From Flammeovirgaceae bacterium UBA7330 (lineage in GTDB: Bacteria > Bacteroidota > Bacteroidia > Cytophagales > Cyclobacteriaceae), in the NCBI GenBank assembly GCA_002471275.1, contig DKPQ01000005.1, forward strand, positions 620,001-684,000: 64,000 nucleotides of DNA, written 5' to 3'. Of this stretch, positions 23,245 through 32,400 are shown piece by piece. Both the position numbers and the translations under genes were made by a program. The notes beneath the pieces are model-generated. The model was not told the origin of the DNA, made no database searches, and worked only from the letters and a program-made list of their open reading frames with translations. Numbering within the stretch: the first letter of the stretch is position 1; each line of letters begins with the position of its first letter.

Positions 23245-26022
23245 CTAATTTTTTGTCAGAAATTCATCCATATTCAGCAAAGCATTGGCTACCAGGGTCA
23301 ATGACTGTACACTGATTTGCTCATTCAGTGATACTGGTTGAGCAAGTTTATTGGTAAAATATTCTTTAGTTGCTTCATCATAGAGCTTAGTTAAAAACGC
23401 TAACCTGTCCGGATCGATCTCCCTGAACATCACACGTTTGTATCCTGCGGAGATACATGATTTGACATCATCAGGATTGACAGTAGCCATAAATGTTCCC
23501 AAAGATTTGGCAGCTTCAAAAAATGTTTGATCATTTAAAGACGTAAGTGCTTGTAAGGGCGTGTTGGTTCGAATTCTTCTGGATGTACACACATTTCTTG
23601 GCGTAGCATCATACAAGGTCAGCATCGGATATGGATTGGTCCGCTTTCCAAAAATGTAGAGCGAGCGCCGGTATTGACCTGGTGTCTCATCAGTTTCCCA
23701 CTTACTCCAACTATCACTGGCTACATCAGGACGAGGAGGCATAATGCTAGGCCCGTACATTTCAAGATTTATGAGTCCGCTGACTGAAAGTACCTGATCC
23801 CGAATCTGTTCTATGCTCAGGCGTACTCTGGGGCTTCGTGAGATCAATCTATTGTATGGATCTTTTTCATTCTTTTCATCGGTAGAATTCGAGTTTTGCC
23901 GGTAAGCCGATGACATAACTATTTGTTTGATCAGCGTCTTGACACTCCAATTATATTCATCCATGAATTGTACGGCGAGCCAGTCCAGCAATTCGGGATG
24001 TGAGGGTGGCGTCCCCTGAGAACCAAATTCTTCCATGGTTTCGATGATACCAAACCCAAATAGTTTTTCCCAAAATCGATTCACGGCAACCCTGGCTGTC
24101 AGTGGATTTTCAGCACTCACCAGCCATTTGGCAAATCCCAAACGATCATTTGGATAGTCATCCGGCAATCCACCGAAAACTTCAGGAATATCGGCTTCTA
24201 CTTCCGCCCCCGGGGTTAACCGGTTTCCTCTTTCAAACACACGGGTCACCCTGCTTTTTTCAGGGGGTAATTCCTGCAGGATCGGGGTAGTAATGAAAGT
24301 TACCCTGTCCAGTTCATCAAGCTTATTTTTAAGAGCCAGGTTGTACTGATCCAGTTTTGGATTTTGCTCACGATAGAAGATCCAGTCCAGGTGGAAAAGA
24401 TGTTGGGTGAGGTCTTTGTTTTTTCTGAAAACGTAATACACGTCATGAGCCCCATTTACCGGTTCTATTGTCGCTTTAAACGTTCCCCAATTTTTGCCCT
24501 CCGGCTTGGTGCCAGACCATCGATCCCATTTTCCTGTTGTTTTCACCTCGGTTTGTCCGATCAATGGTCCATTGACAGAATCTAATCTGATATCAATGAA
24601 TCCACCTGATATAGCGGTAGCGCAGTAGAAATCAATGGATTTGATATTGGTAAGATCTACCGCTTCAAACATGATCCATGAACTATCCTGGACCTGCCAG
24701 ATCACATCCTGATCCGGAGCCATCAGTTCAATCAATTTACTCGAATTATGAAATTCCTCTGCCTGAACCTTTCGATACCCAAGATTATACAGCAGTTCTT
24801 CTTTTCTCTCATGAAGAAATGGCGCATTTGAGACGAGAGATTTGTCTCCTGGTTTGAGTTCGTCCTCTACCCAATTCAGGATTTCGGTCAGCTTGTCTTT
24901 TTCCTCCGGCTCATAGGTGAATACTTTGGGTTGTTCATTATAGATGTCCCGGTCTTCCTGATTGTTGAAGAAAGCCATCAGTTTATAGAATTCTTCATGA
25001 CGGAAAGGGTCATAAGGATGGCTGTGACATTGCACACATGCCATGGTGGTTCCCTGCCAGACTTCACTTGTTGTACCTACTCGTTCCAGCACTGAGGCAA
25101 CCCGAAATTCCTCATTGTCTGTTCCGCCTTCATCATTGGCCATGCTATTCCTATGGAATGCCGTAGCAATCAGTTGGTCCTGAGTAGGGTTCTGCAAGAG
25201 GTCACCAGCCAGCTGCTCAATGGTAAATCGGTCAAAGGGCATGTCCTCATTGAATGCCTGAATCACCCAGTCACGATATTTCCAGATACTACGGTTCAGA
25301 TCTTTTTCATATCCTTTGGTATCAGCGTAGCGTGCAAGGTCCAGCCACATACTTGCCCATTTTTCACCAAAATGGGGTGAGTCGAGCAAACGATCAACCA
25401 ATTTTTCGTAAGCATCATCTCTGGTATCAATCATAAATTCCTGTGCTTCTTCCGGGGTGGGGGGTAATCCAATCAGGTCCAGGTAAACACGTCTGAGTAA
25501 GATTTCTTTGGCTGCGTGAGGTGCAAAGTCTAACCCTTTTTCCTCCAGCTTTGAAAGAACAAATCTGTCAATGGGATTATCCGCAGGAACAGAGATTTCC
25601 GGTGGGGCTATGTCTTTCCTGGGAGGGATAAAAGCCCAGTGATCTTCCCATTTGGCACCCTGGTTGATCCATGCTTCAAAAAGCTCAATCTCATCTTCAG
25701 TTAAAGGTTCTGCCTCAAAAGGCATCCTTAGCTCAGGATCATGGTGCCTGATCCTTCGCATCATCTCACTGTTGCTAGCATCACCCGGAATGATGGCAGG
25801 AATTCCTGATGTTGTTTCTCCCAGGGCTTCTTCCCGGAACAGGAAACTTAATCCACCTGCTTTTTTGATACCTCCATGGCAGGTAATGCACTTTGTATTG
25901 ATGATTGGTCGGATATGTTGATTGTAGCTGACCTCTGCCTCTGGCCACGGGAAGATTAGATAGATAACTGCCGTCAAAACAACAATTATGGACAGATAAA
26001 GTAGATTTTTAAGCATCAGCAT
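23245..26022 (-). CDS. PSD1-type protein: cytochrome c-like, DUF1549, CBM-like and DUF1553 domains
   Basis: 925 residues, anchored by an N-terminal helix (LLYLSIIVVLTAVIYLIF). A planctomycete-type cytochrome c domain carries C45-I-T-C-H. DUF1549 spans about 140-360 and includes a second CxxCH (CVQCHSHPYDP, near 330). A beta-sandwich resembling a family 6 carbohydrate-binding module lies at about 445-540 (GGFIDIRLDSVNGPLIGQ, KTTGKWDRW). DUF1553 fills about 640-900 (RVAVNRFWEKLFGFGIIET, TPLQALTSLND). These proteins probably act in the periplasm or at the surface in polymer breakdown, but no activity is proven. It is first in a two-gene operon with the DUF1501 gene. Confidence 0.9.
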   Translation of the reverse strand: MLMLKNLLYLSIIVVLTAVIYLIFPWPEAEVSYNQHIRPIINTKCITCHGGIKKAGGLSFLFREEALGETTSGIPAIIPGDASNSEMMRRIRHHDPELRMPFEAEPLTEDEIELFEAWINQGAKWEDHWAFIPPRKDIAPPEISVPADNPIDRFVLSKLEEKGLDFAPHAAKEILLRRVYLDLIGLPPTPEEAQEFMIDTRDDAYEKLVDRLLDSPHFGEKWASMWLDLARYADTKGYEKDLNRSIWKYRDWVIQAFNEDMPFDRFTIEQLAGDLLQNPTQDQLIATAFHRNSMANDEGGTDNEEFRVASVLERVGTTSEVWQGTTMACVQCHSHPYDPFRHEEFYKLMAFFNNQEDRDIYNEQPKVFTYEPEEKDKLTEILNWVEDELKPGDKSLVSNAPFLHERKEELLYNLGYRKVQAEEFHNSSKLIELMAPDQDVIWQVQDSSWIMFEAVDLTNIKSIDFYCATAISGGFIDIRLDSVNGPLIGQTEVKTTGKWDRWSGTKPEGKNWGTFKATIEPVNGAHDVYYVFRKNKDLTQHLFHLDWIFYREQNPKLDQYNLALKNKLDELDRVTFITTPILQELPPEKSRVTRVFERGNRLTPGAEVEADIPEVFGGLPDDYPNDRLGFAKWLVSAENPLTARVAVNRFWEKLFGFGIIETMEEFGSQGTPPSHPELLDWLAVQFMDEYNWSVKTLIKQIVMSSAYRQNSNSTDEKNEKDPYNRLISRSPRVRLSIEQIRDQVLSVSGLINLEMYGPSIMPPRPDVASDSWSKWETDETPGQYRRSLYIFGKRTNPYPMLTLYDATPRNVCTSRRIRTNTPLQALTSLNDQTFFEAAKSLGTFMATVNPDDVKSCISAGYKRVMFREIDPDRLAFLTKLYDEATKEYFTNKLAQPVSLNEQISVQSLTLVANALLNMDEFLTKN

Positions 26023-26241
26023 CGGGGGTTCATACTAGCTCTCCTCAAAGCTATCGTATTGCTAATTAAAGATCAATTCCTGAGATACCTACTAAAAGGA
26101 AACAGTATTTTCATTCACCTTCAGAATCTATATAAAATGTTCCGTTATCATTGAAGTTCATATATTTAGCAGATTAACGAAACAATTAGTTAACTTCATG
26201 ACGTTTAATACGTCTATAATAGATCACACATTAATTCAACA

Positions 26242-26955
26242 ATGAGTTCAGTTATATCAACCAAAGAGATCAAAAAGGAATATGTGATGGGTGCCGAAAC
26301 GATCCGGGCCCTGAAGTCCATCAGTATAGAAATCAACCGGGGAGAATATGTGGCTTTTATGGGTCCATCCGGTTCAGGTAAGTCTACATTGATGAACATT
26401 ATTGGCTGTCTGGATACCCCCACTGCTGGACAATATGTGCTCAATGGACATGATGTCAGTGACCTCACTGAGAATGAACTGGCGGAAATCCGCAACAAAG
26501 AAATTGGCTTCGTGTTTCAAACATTTAATCTATTACCCAGGGCATCGGCACTCGAAAATGTTTCCTTACCCCTTGTGTATGCAGGGTTTGGGAAGCAGGA
26601 CCGGGAGGAGAAAGCCCTGGCAACACTCGAGGGTGTGGGCTTAGGTGATAGGGCCTATCACAAACCCAATGAGCTTTCCGGAGGTCAGCGGCAAAGGGTG
26701 GCCATTGCCAGAGCGCTGGTCAATGATCCCAGTATCATATTAGCTGATGAGCCTACTGGAAACCTGGATTCCAAGACTTCCTACAGCATCATGGATCTTT
26801 TTGCAGAACTCCACAACAGTGGAAACACCATCATCATGGTTACCCATGAGGAAGATATTGCCGAGTATGCACACAGGATCATTCGCCTGAGAGACGGTTT
26901 GATAGAATCAGATGAAGTAAATAAAAATATTAGGACAGTAGAACCAGTTGCATGA
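26242..26955 (+). CDS. Orphan ABC transporter ATP-binding protein (MacB/LolD type)
   Basis: 237 residues with intact Walker A (GPSGSGKST), Q loop (FVFQTFNLLP), signature (LSGGQRQRVAIARAL), Walker B (IILADEPTGNLD) and switch His (MVTHEEDIAE). It is a paralogue of the MacB-type ATPase at 19.6-20.3 kb. No permease is adjacent, so its membrane partner must be encoded elsewhere. The stop overlaps the cobalamin adenosyltransferase start by 4 nt (ATGA), which implies a shared transcript but not necessarily a shared function. Confidence 0.93.
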   Translation: MSSVISTKEIKKEYVMGAETIRALKSISIEINRGEYVAFMGPSGSGKSTLMNIIGCLDTPTAGQYVLNGHDVSDLTENELAEIRNKEIGFVFQTFNLLPRASALENVSLPLVYAGFGKQDREEKALATLEGVGLGDRAYHKPNELSGGQRQRVAIARALVNDPSIILADEPTGNLDSKTSYSIMDLFAELHNSGNTIIMVTHEEDIAEYAHRIIRLRDGLIESDEVNKNIRTVEPVA

Positions 26956-27503
26956 GTCTGAAGGTTTATACCCGCACGGGAGATAAAGGCGGGACCTCAC
27001 TTTTTGGAGGAACTAAGGTAGAGAAAGACCACGTGCGTATTGACGCATATGGAAATGTAGACGAATTGAATTCTTTCATTGGGTTGTTGAGGGATCAACC
27101 AGGAATTGGTGAAGAAATAGCCAATCAATTGTTTGAAATTCAGAAGAAACTATTTTCTATTGGCACCATACTGGCCACAGAAAAGGCTCCAAAAGGTTTT
27201 TCCTTACCTACCGTGGAGGCCAATGATATTTTATGGTTGGAAAATTCTATCGACGAATTCTCTGAGAAACTGCCTGAATTAAAGAATTTTATTCTTCCGG
27301 GAGGTCATCAGGTTGTATCTTTGTGCCACGTTTGCCGAACTGTCTGCAGAAGAACCGAGCGGGGAATTGTGAAATTAGGACAGGACAATGAGATCAATAA
27401 AAATCTGTTGGCTTATGTCAACAGGCTTTCAGATTACTTTTTTGTCCTTGGTAGGAAGCTCTCTCAAAAGCTGGGTGTTTCGGAAGTGACATGGCAACAA
27501 TGA
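26952..27503 (+). CDS. Cob(I)alamin adenosyltransferase, PduO type
   Basis: 183 residues. The N-terminal ATP-binding motif TRTGDKGGTSLFGG, the YGNVDELNSFIG segment and the CRTVCRRTERGIV helix with the conserved Arg-x2-Glu-Arg are diagnostic of PduO-type ATP:corrinoid adenosyltransferases. The enzyme makes adenosylcobalamin from reduced cobalamin and ATP, as needed for methylmalonyl-CoA mutase or class II ribonucleotide reductase. It lies between the ABC ATPase (4-nt overlap) and ilvE (15-nt gap). Confidence 0.95.
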   Translation: MSLKVYTRTGDKGGTSLFGGTKVEKDHVRIDAYGNVDELNSFIGLLRDQPGIGEEIANQLFEIQKKLFSIGTILATEKAPKGFSLPTVEANDILWLENSIDEFSEKLPELKNFILPGGHQVVSLCHVCRTVCRRTERGIVKLGQDNEINKNLLAYVNRLSDYFFVLGRKLSQKLGVSEVTWQQ

Positions 27504-27518
27504 TAGAATAAAATTGAG

Positions 27519-28589
27519 ATGGAGATGGTTGAAACAATGGACATTAGGATTGAAAAGAATTCAAAATCCAAATTACAACAAGTAGATCTGGAGAATCCGG
27601 TTTTTGGAAAAGTCTATTCGGATCACATGTTTATTGCTGATTATGCAAAGGGTGAGTGGAAAGACCTGAGGATCATTCCTTATGGAGATCTGCAGATCAG
27701 CCCTGCTAATACAACCTTGCATTATGCTTCAACCATTTTTGAAGGACTAAAAGCCTACAGAGATCGCAATGGTGAGATACTGGTTTTCCGGCCAGATGCC
27801 AATGCAAAGCGATTGATTAAGAGTGCTGAAAGAATGTGTATGCCACCAGTCCCTGAGACATTGTTTATGCAAAGCATGACAGAGCTACTCAAGCTGGATA
27901 AGGATTGGGTGCCAGGTGCTCCGGGCACATCGCTGTATATCCGGCCATTTCAAATGGCTATGGATCCTTACATTGGAATTAAGCCTTCCGAGACCTATAG
28001 CTTTTTCATCATCACGGGGCCTGTGGGTGCATATTACAGTCAACCCGTGAAGGTGAAAGTAGAGAAGCATTATACCAGGGCTGCAGCCGGTGGTACAGGT
28101 TTTGCCAAAACAGGTGGTAACTATGCGGCTGCACTCTATCCTGCAGTAAAAGCACAGAAAGAGGGATATGATCAGCTTATCTGGACAGATGCCAAGGAAC
28201 ACGAGTACGTGGAGGAATCAGGTACGATGAACCTGCTTTTTGTGATTGATGATGTTTTGATCACAGCGCCAACTGGTGATACCATCCTAAATGGTATTAC
28301 CCGCGATAGCATACTTACATTGGCCAGAGACGAGGGGATGAAAGTAGAGGAGCGAAGAATCTCCATCAAAGAGATCGTACAGGCCATTGAACAGGGAAGA
28401 TTACAGGAAGCTTTTGGAGCAGGAACAGCAGCTACTGTAGCTCAAATCAAGACGCTTCATAATGATGGCATTGACTACGAATTGCCAGATGTAGCTGGTA
28501 GGAAATACTCCAACCATTTCCTGGATCTGCTGAACAAGATCAGGTACGGGGAAATAGAAGATAAACACGGTTGGGTTTATAAGGTCTGA
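27519..28589 (+). CDS. ilvE: Branched-chain amino acid aminotransferase
   Basis: 356 residues, the long (BCAT2-like) form of the fold-type IV aminotransferases. The signatures LHYASTIFEGLKAYR, the PLP-lysine region GFAKTGGNYAAALYPA, the VEESGTMNLLFV strand and the C-terminal EAFGAGTAATVAQI are present. It transfers amino groups between Leu/Ile/Val and 2-oxoglutarate. Three ATG codons occur in the first seven codons (27519, 27525, 27537); the first is kept. The SCP2 gene starts 1 nt after its stop. leuA, another branched-chain gene, is 11 kb away and on the other strand. Confidence 0.95.
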   Translation: MEMVETMDIRIEKNSKSKLQQVDLENPVFGKVYSDHMFIADYAKGEWKDLRIIPYGDLQISPANTTLHYASTIFEGLKAYRDRNGEILVFRPDANAKRLIKSAERMCMPPVPETLFMQSMTELLKLDKDWVPGAPGTSLYIRPFQMAMDPYIGIKPSETYSFFIITGPVGAYYSQPVKVKVEKHYTRAAAGGTGFAKTGGNYAAALYPAVKAQKEGYDQLIWTDAKEHEYVEESGTMNLLFVIDDVLITAPTGDTILNGITRDSILTLARDEGMKVEERRISIKEIVQAIEQGRLQEAFGAGTAATVAQIKTLHNDGIDYELPDVAGRKYSNHFLDLLNKIRYGEIEDKHGWVYKV

Positions 28590-28590
28590 G

Positions 28591-28890
28591 ATGACGCTGG
28601 AAGAAGCTACAATAAAAGTCACCAGGATGGCCGAAACCCATGGTGGGAAATTTGGCGAAAAAGTGAATTTTGATTTTAAAGGAGCAGGGTCAATCCATTT
28701 GGATGACACCGTGTCTCCTGCAAAAGTTGTTCTTGAAGAGGTTGAAGCCCCATGTACAGTTGTAATGGAGCTGGATAATTTCGAAAAACTACTGAAGGGC
28801 GATTTGAATCCAATGATGGCCTTTATGACCGGCAAGATGAAAGTTGAAGGGGATAAGGCAGTAGCTATGAAGCTTGCTTCATTGTTCTAA
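28591..28890 (+). CDS. SCP2 sterol-carrier-like lipid-binding protein
   Basis: 99 residues forming a single SCP2 domain: an amphipathic first helix, the strand FDFKGAGSIHLDD, VVLEEVEAPCTVVMEL and the C-terminal hydrophobic lid NPMMAFMTGKMKVEGD. SCP2 domains bind fatty acyl-CoA or other lipids; stand-alone bacterial versions have unknown partners. It is the last gene of the ABC-pduO-ilvE-SCP2 series and overlaps the convergent PAP2 gene by 12 nt. Confidence 0.9.
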   Translation: MTLEEATIKVTRMAETHGGKFGEKVNFDFKGAGSIHLDDTVSPAKVVLEEVEAPCTVVMELDNFEKLLKGDLNPMMAFMTGKMKVEGDKAVAMKLASLF

Positions 28891-29499
28891 GGGGGACTTC
28901 TTGAAAACGTACTTTTTGAAAAGCAAGTAGACGCCGATAGCGATCACCACACCAATCAATGAACCGGCCAACACATCACGCAGAAAGTGTTGTAGCAGGT
29001 AAATCCTCGACATGGCTACCAGAATAGCCGCCGCAAGAAAAGTCATTGACAAACTTCTACTCTTTCTAAACACAATCGCAAAAAAAGTAGCGACGGCAAA
29101 AGCGGTAATGGTATGACCAGAGGGGAAAGAAAAGCTTCCATGATGGTTTACACCTTCAATCAACTTTAGGTCTGTGATATCATCGAAATACCGAATGGGT
29201 CTGGGTATATCTTGAAAAACAAGCCGCTTCAATCCCTGAGAAAATACAAGCTGTGCGAGTCCCAGTGCGAGAAAGATCATCGCCAGGCGCCATTTCCAGA
29301 TGAGGAGCCCTACAAACAACACTCCCACAAAAACGCCATCCCCCAAATGGGTCCAGTACTTAAAAAAGAAGTCGAAAACCGGATTTCTGTTGGCATTGAA
29401 GAACAATACTGCATCCCCATGTTCAATCACAGACCATGTGAGAAGTGCCAGCAGAAATACAATGATATATGGGATGAGATAGTAGTTTTTATTGGGCAT
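28879..29499 (-). CDS. PAP2-family membrane phosphatase
   Basis: 206 residues and about six membrane helices. The three phosphatase motifs are present: KRLVFQDIPRP, FSFPSGHT and SRIYLLQHFLRDVLAG, giving the catalytic Arg, His, Arg, His and Asp. Likely substrates are lipid phosphates such as undecaprenyl diphosphate or phosphatidic acid, with the active site facing the periplasm. The ATG overlaps the stop of the PorU2-like gene by one base, so it may be translated from the same message. Confidence 0.93.
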   Translation of the reverse strand: MPNKNYYLIPYIIVFLLALLTWSVIEHGDAVLFFNANRNPVFDFFFKYWTHLGDGVFVGVLFVGLLIWKWRLAMIFLALGLAQLVFSQGLKRLVFQDIPRPIRYFDDITDLKLIEGVNHHGSFSFPSGHTITAFAVATFFAIVFRKSRSLSMTFLAAAILVAMSRIYLLQHFLRDVLAGSLIGVVIAIGVYLLFKKYVFKKSPLEQ

Positions 29500-32400
29500 T
29501 AACGAAGTATGTAGATCTTACCATATCCATTTTTAAACGCTTTGTCTGCCGTGGTAAAACGATGATTGAGAGATTCACCTTGCTGACGGATAAATACCCG
29601 GTAAAGGTAAACGCCATTGGCCAATAGGTCACCATATTCATCGCGACCGTCCCAGGCATATTGTGTGATGTTGTTACCAATCCGAATCGGTCCGATTTCA
29701 TCCTGGTTGATTTCCTTTACCACCCTGCCACTAATGGTCATGATCTGTATTTTGATCTGATCCGGAATGGTCCCTCCTGTCAGGGTGAACACAAAACGGG
29801 TGTTGGTAGAAAATGGGTTGGGATAAGGATAAAAATGTGTGACAGCACTCTCATTAATCACTTCAAATGAAATTTCATAGTCATTGTCTCCGGAATTATT
29901 CCCCAACTCATCTTCAGCGGACACCCTAAGACTATAAATGCCATCCTCCAATGGGCCTGGCTGATAGCTCATTTCAAATTCCTGGTCTTCGGTTTCTGGT
30001 GTGTAGCTGACCCCCGGATCGGTGAAATTGACCCTCTCGTATTGACATCCGTCACAGGGTTGCTTGAGGTATACCTCAATTCCGACCGTGTCATCATTCA
30101 GTAGATAACTGTTGTCGTCCTTGAGTGTGATCCGAATAGTTGGATTAGGAGAAACAATATCTCCATCCAGGATATAGGTGCCATCGATGGTCACATTCAG
30201 CACCGGATTCGTATTGTCTTCATTGATAGTCGCGGCTGGAGACAAACTGTAGAAATTATTTGCACTTAGTAATTCATTCTCCATGGGTGTGACAAACACG
30301 TTCAGATTGTTTTGTCCGGTCCTGCCAATGCTGCTGTAAATGAGTGTGAAAGAGGTAGTGTCACCAGCGGCGGTTGGAGCAATATTGAAAGACTGATCAA
30401 AGGATTGTGAGCTGTTAATATTGAGAAGGGAGGAGGAGACGTGAAGACTGTCCTGGAAATCTTCTGAAGAAATATTGATGAATTTATAGCTGGTCTGATA
30501 CTCCTGTCCCTCCTGCAAGTCCTGGCTTTCATTGCTTGCTGCAAGCAGGTATCCTTCCGGTGGCAGTGTGTATTCTACTACCAAAGCCTTAAGCTGAGGA
30601 GGATCGAGGTCCACATTGTCACTGAAACCAATGTTTAATTTTAAAAAAGGGTATTGAAGGGGATCGATTGAGCTTACATCTACAGCCACTAATCGTGCAT
30701 CAGTGAAGAGTTGTGTTTCTGTACCATTTGGATCTATCCCTATGACATCAATCGAAAAGTTGTCATTTGCATTGTCAATCACTTCATAATGGAGATTATT
30801 CCAGGATTTTGCCGGACCTATTCTTCTTGTGGAAATGCTGCCGCTAGTAGAGGTATAGGTCACCAGACCAGCCAGGTTCATCAATTGTTCTTTTGGAAGC
30901 AGAAGCGAACCATCATCAACCATTTCAATGGCTTCGCCTGGGGAAGCGCCTTTCTTACCAAGAAAGATAACAGCCTGACCATCTACTAAAGAGGATATAG
31001 TATTGCTTTGGATGCCCACTGAATTTAGTGAGCTGATTAACTGTGCATCCCAATTAGAATAGGCCACCGAATCAAATGAAAAGAGTAAAACATAGTCTTC
31101 TGTTTTCATAAGACTGATGAGGGAATCCAGATATCGGTTGGAACCTAACACATTATTTTCTGTCAGGTTGTGAATCACCTGGGGCACCCGTCCGCAGATC
31201 AGTGGATTGGAGACATCACCGGTCTGGAAGCTGATAGGACGATAAGGTTGACCCGTTGCCCTGTCTATAAATACCGCATTGATGGTATTTACCCTACACA
31301 CCGGATCGAAAGTGTTTTCCGTGATCATATAGTTTACATTTCCTACGATCACCTGTATATCTTCATATTCATTTGGGTGGTCAATACCATGGGTGACGAT
31401 CTCATAATCATTTTCCGATTCTTCAAAGCTCCAGGTTCCATTGTTATAGGTGACTCCCGATAATGTATTGCCTGAAAACTGTCCGGTTCCTACCTGGCCC
31501 CATCCGGAATTCAACCCATTGATGATCGTGAAGGAAGAGTTTACCCAGGTGGTATCTTCATCCTGTTGTGGACTTGCATAACGGGTTCTCCAGTAGATCG
31601 TTGTCGAGTCAGGCAAAGCATTGAAGTCTACCGGATGCCTGATCATGGTTAATCCATTCAATACCATACTGTTTTTGAAGCTGCTGGAGAAGTTATGTGA
31701 AGTGTCGTATTCAAGAGAAAAGTCACGTGGGGCGTCCAAAACAGAAGAAGGTTGAAACATCAGGTTTACGGTTTTTTCCGACTGAACCCCGAAGTTGATA
31801 GGGTATAAATTGATGGTATTCCCACTATTTATAAACAGTTCAAAAGTCGTTTGATTGTTGTTCTCATTGAGCTCATCAACCACATTTCCCGGATCGATGA
31901 TAAAGGTAAAAATATTGTTCCCATCCACTTTTCTGGCAGGGTCATTCTCAATGGTAATTTGTAGGGTATCTGAATACTTAACTGGCGGGATACGGATCAC
32001 TTGAGTCAGGACTTCTCCTTCTGGTAATGTTCTTCTTATTTCCAGATCCATTGAGTCCAATGTAGATTTTCCGTAATTCTTAAGTGGAAAGTTGATGATA
32101 AACCCACTCTGACTGGCCAAAATCTGGTTGCCGAAAATGGGGTCTGCCGAAATTTGGTTGGGGTCTGATTCGTAATCAGGTTTATTGGCTCCAAAAACTT
32201 TGATGGCCGGATCACCCAGGACGGACATTAAGTTTACCTGAGCCAACGAAACTACATTTGTCCCGAAGAGATCATGGTATAATCCGGCCACTGAGGTGAT
32301 GATTTCACCCAGACTACGGCCAAATTCCAGTTCCTTGGTAAAAGCCTCCTGATAGAAAAGATCTGAAAAGCGCTTGAGGTTAATCGAAAAGGAGAAATCT

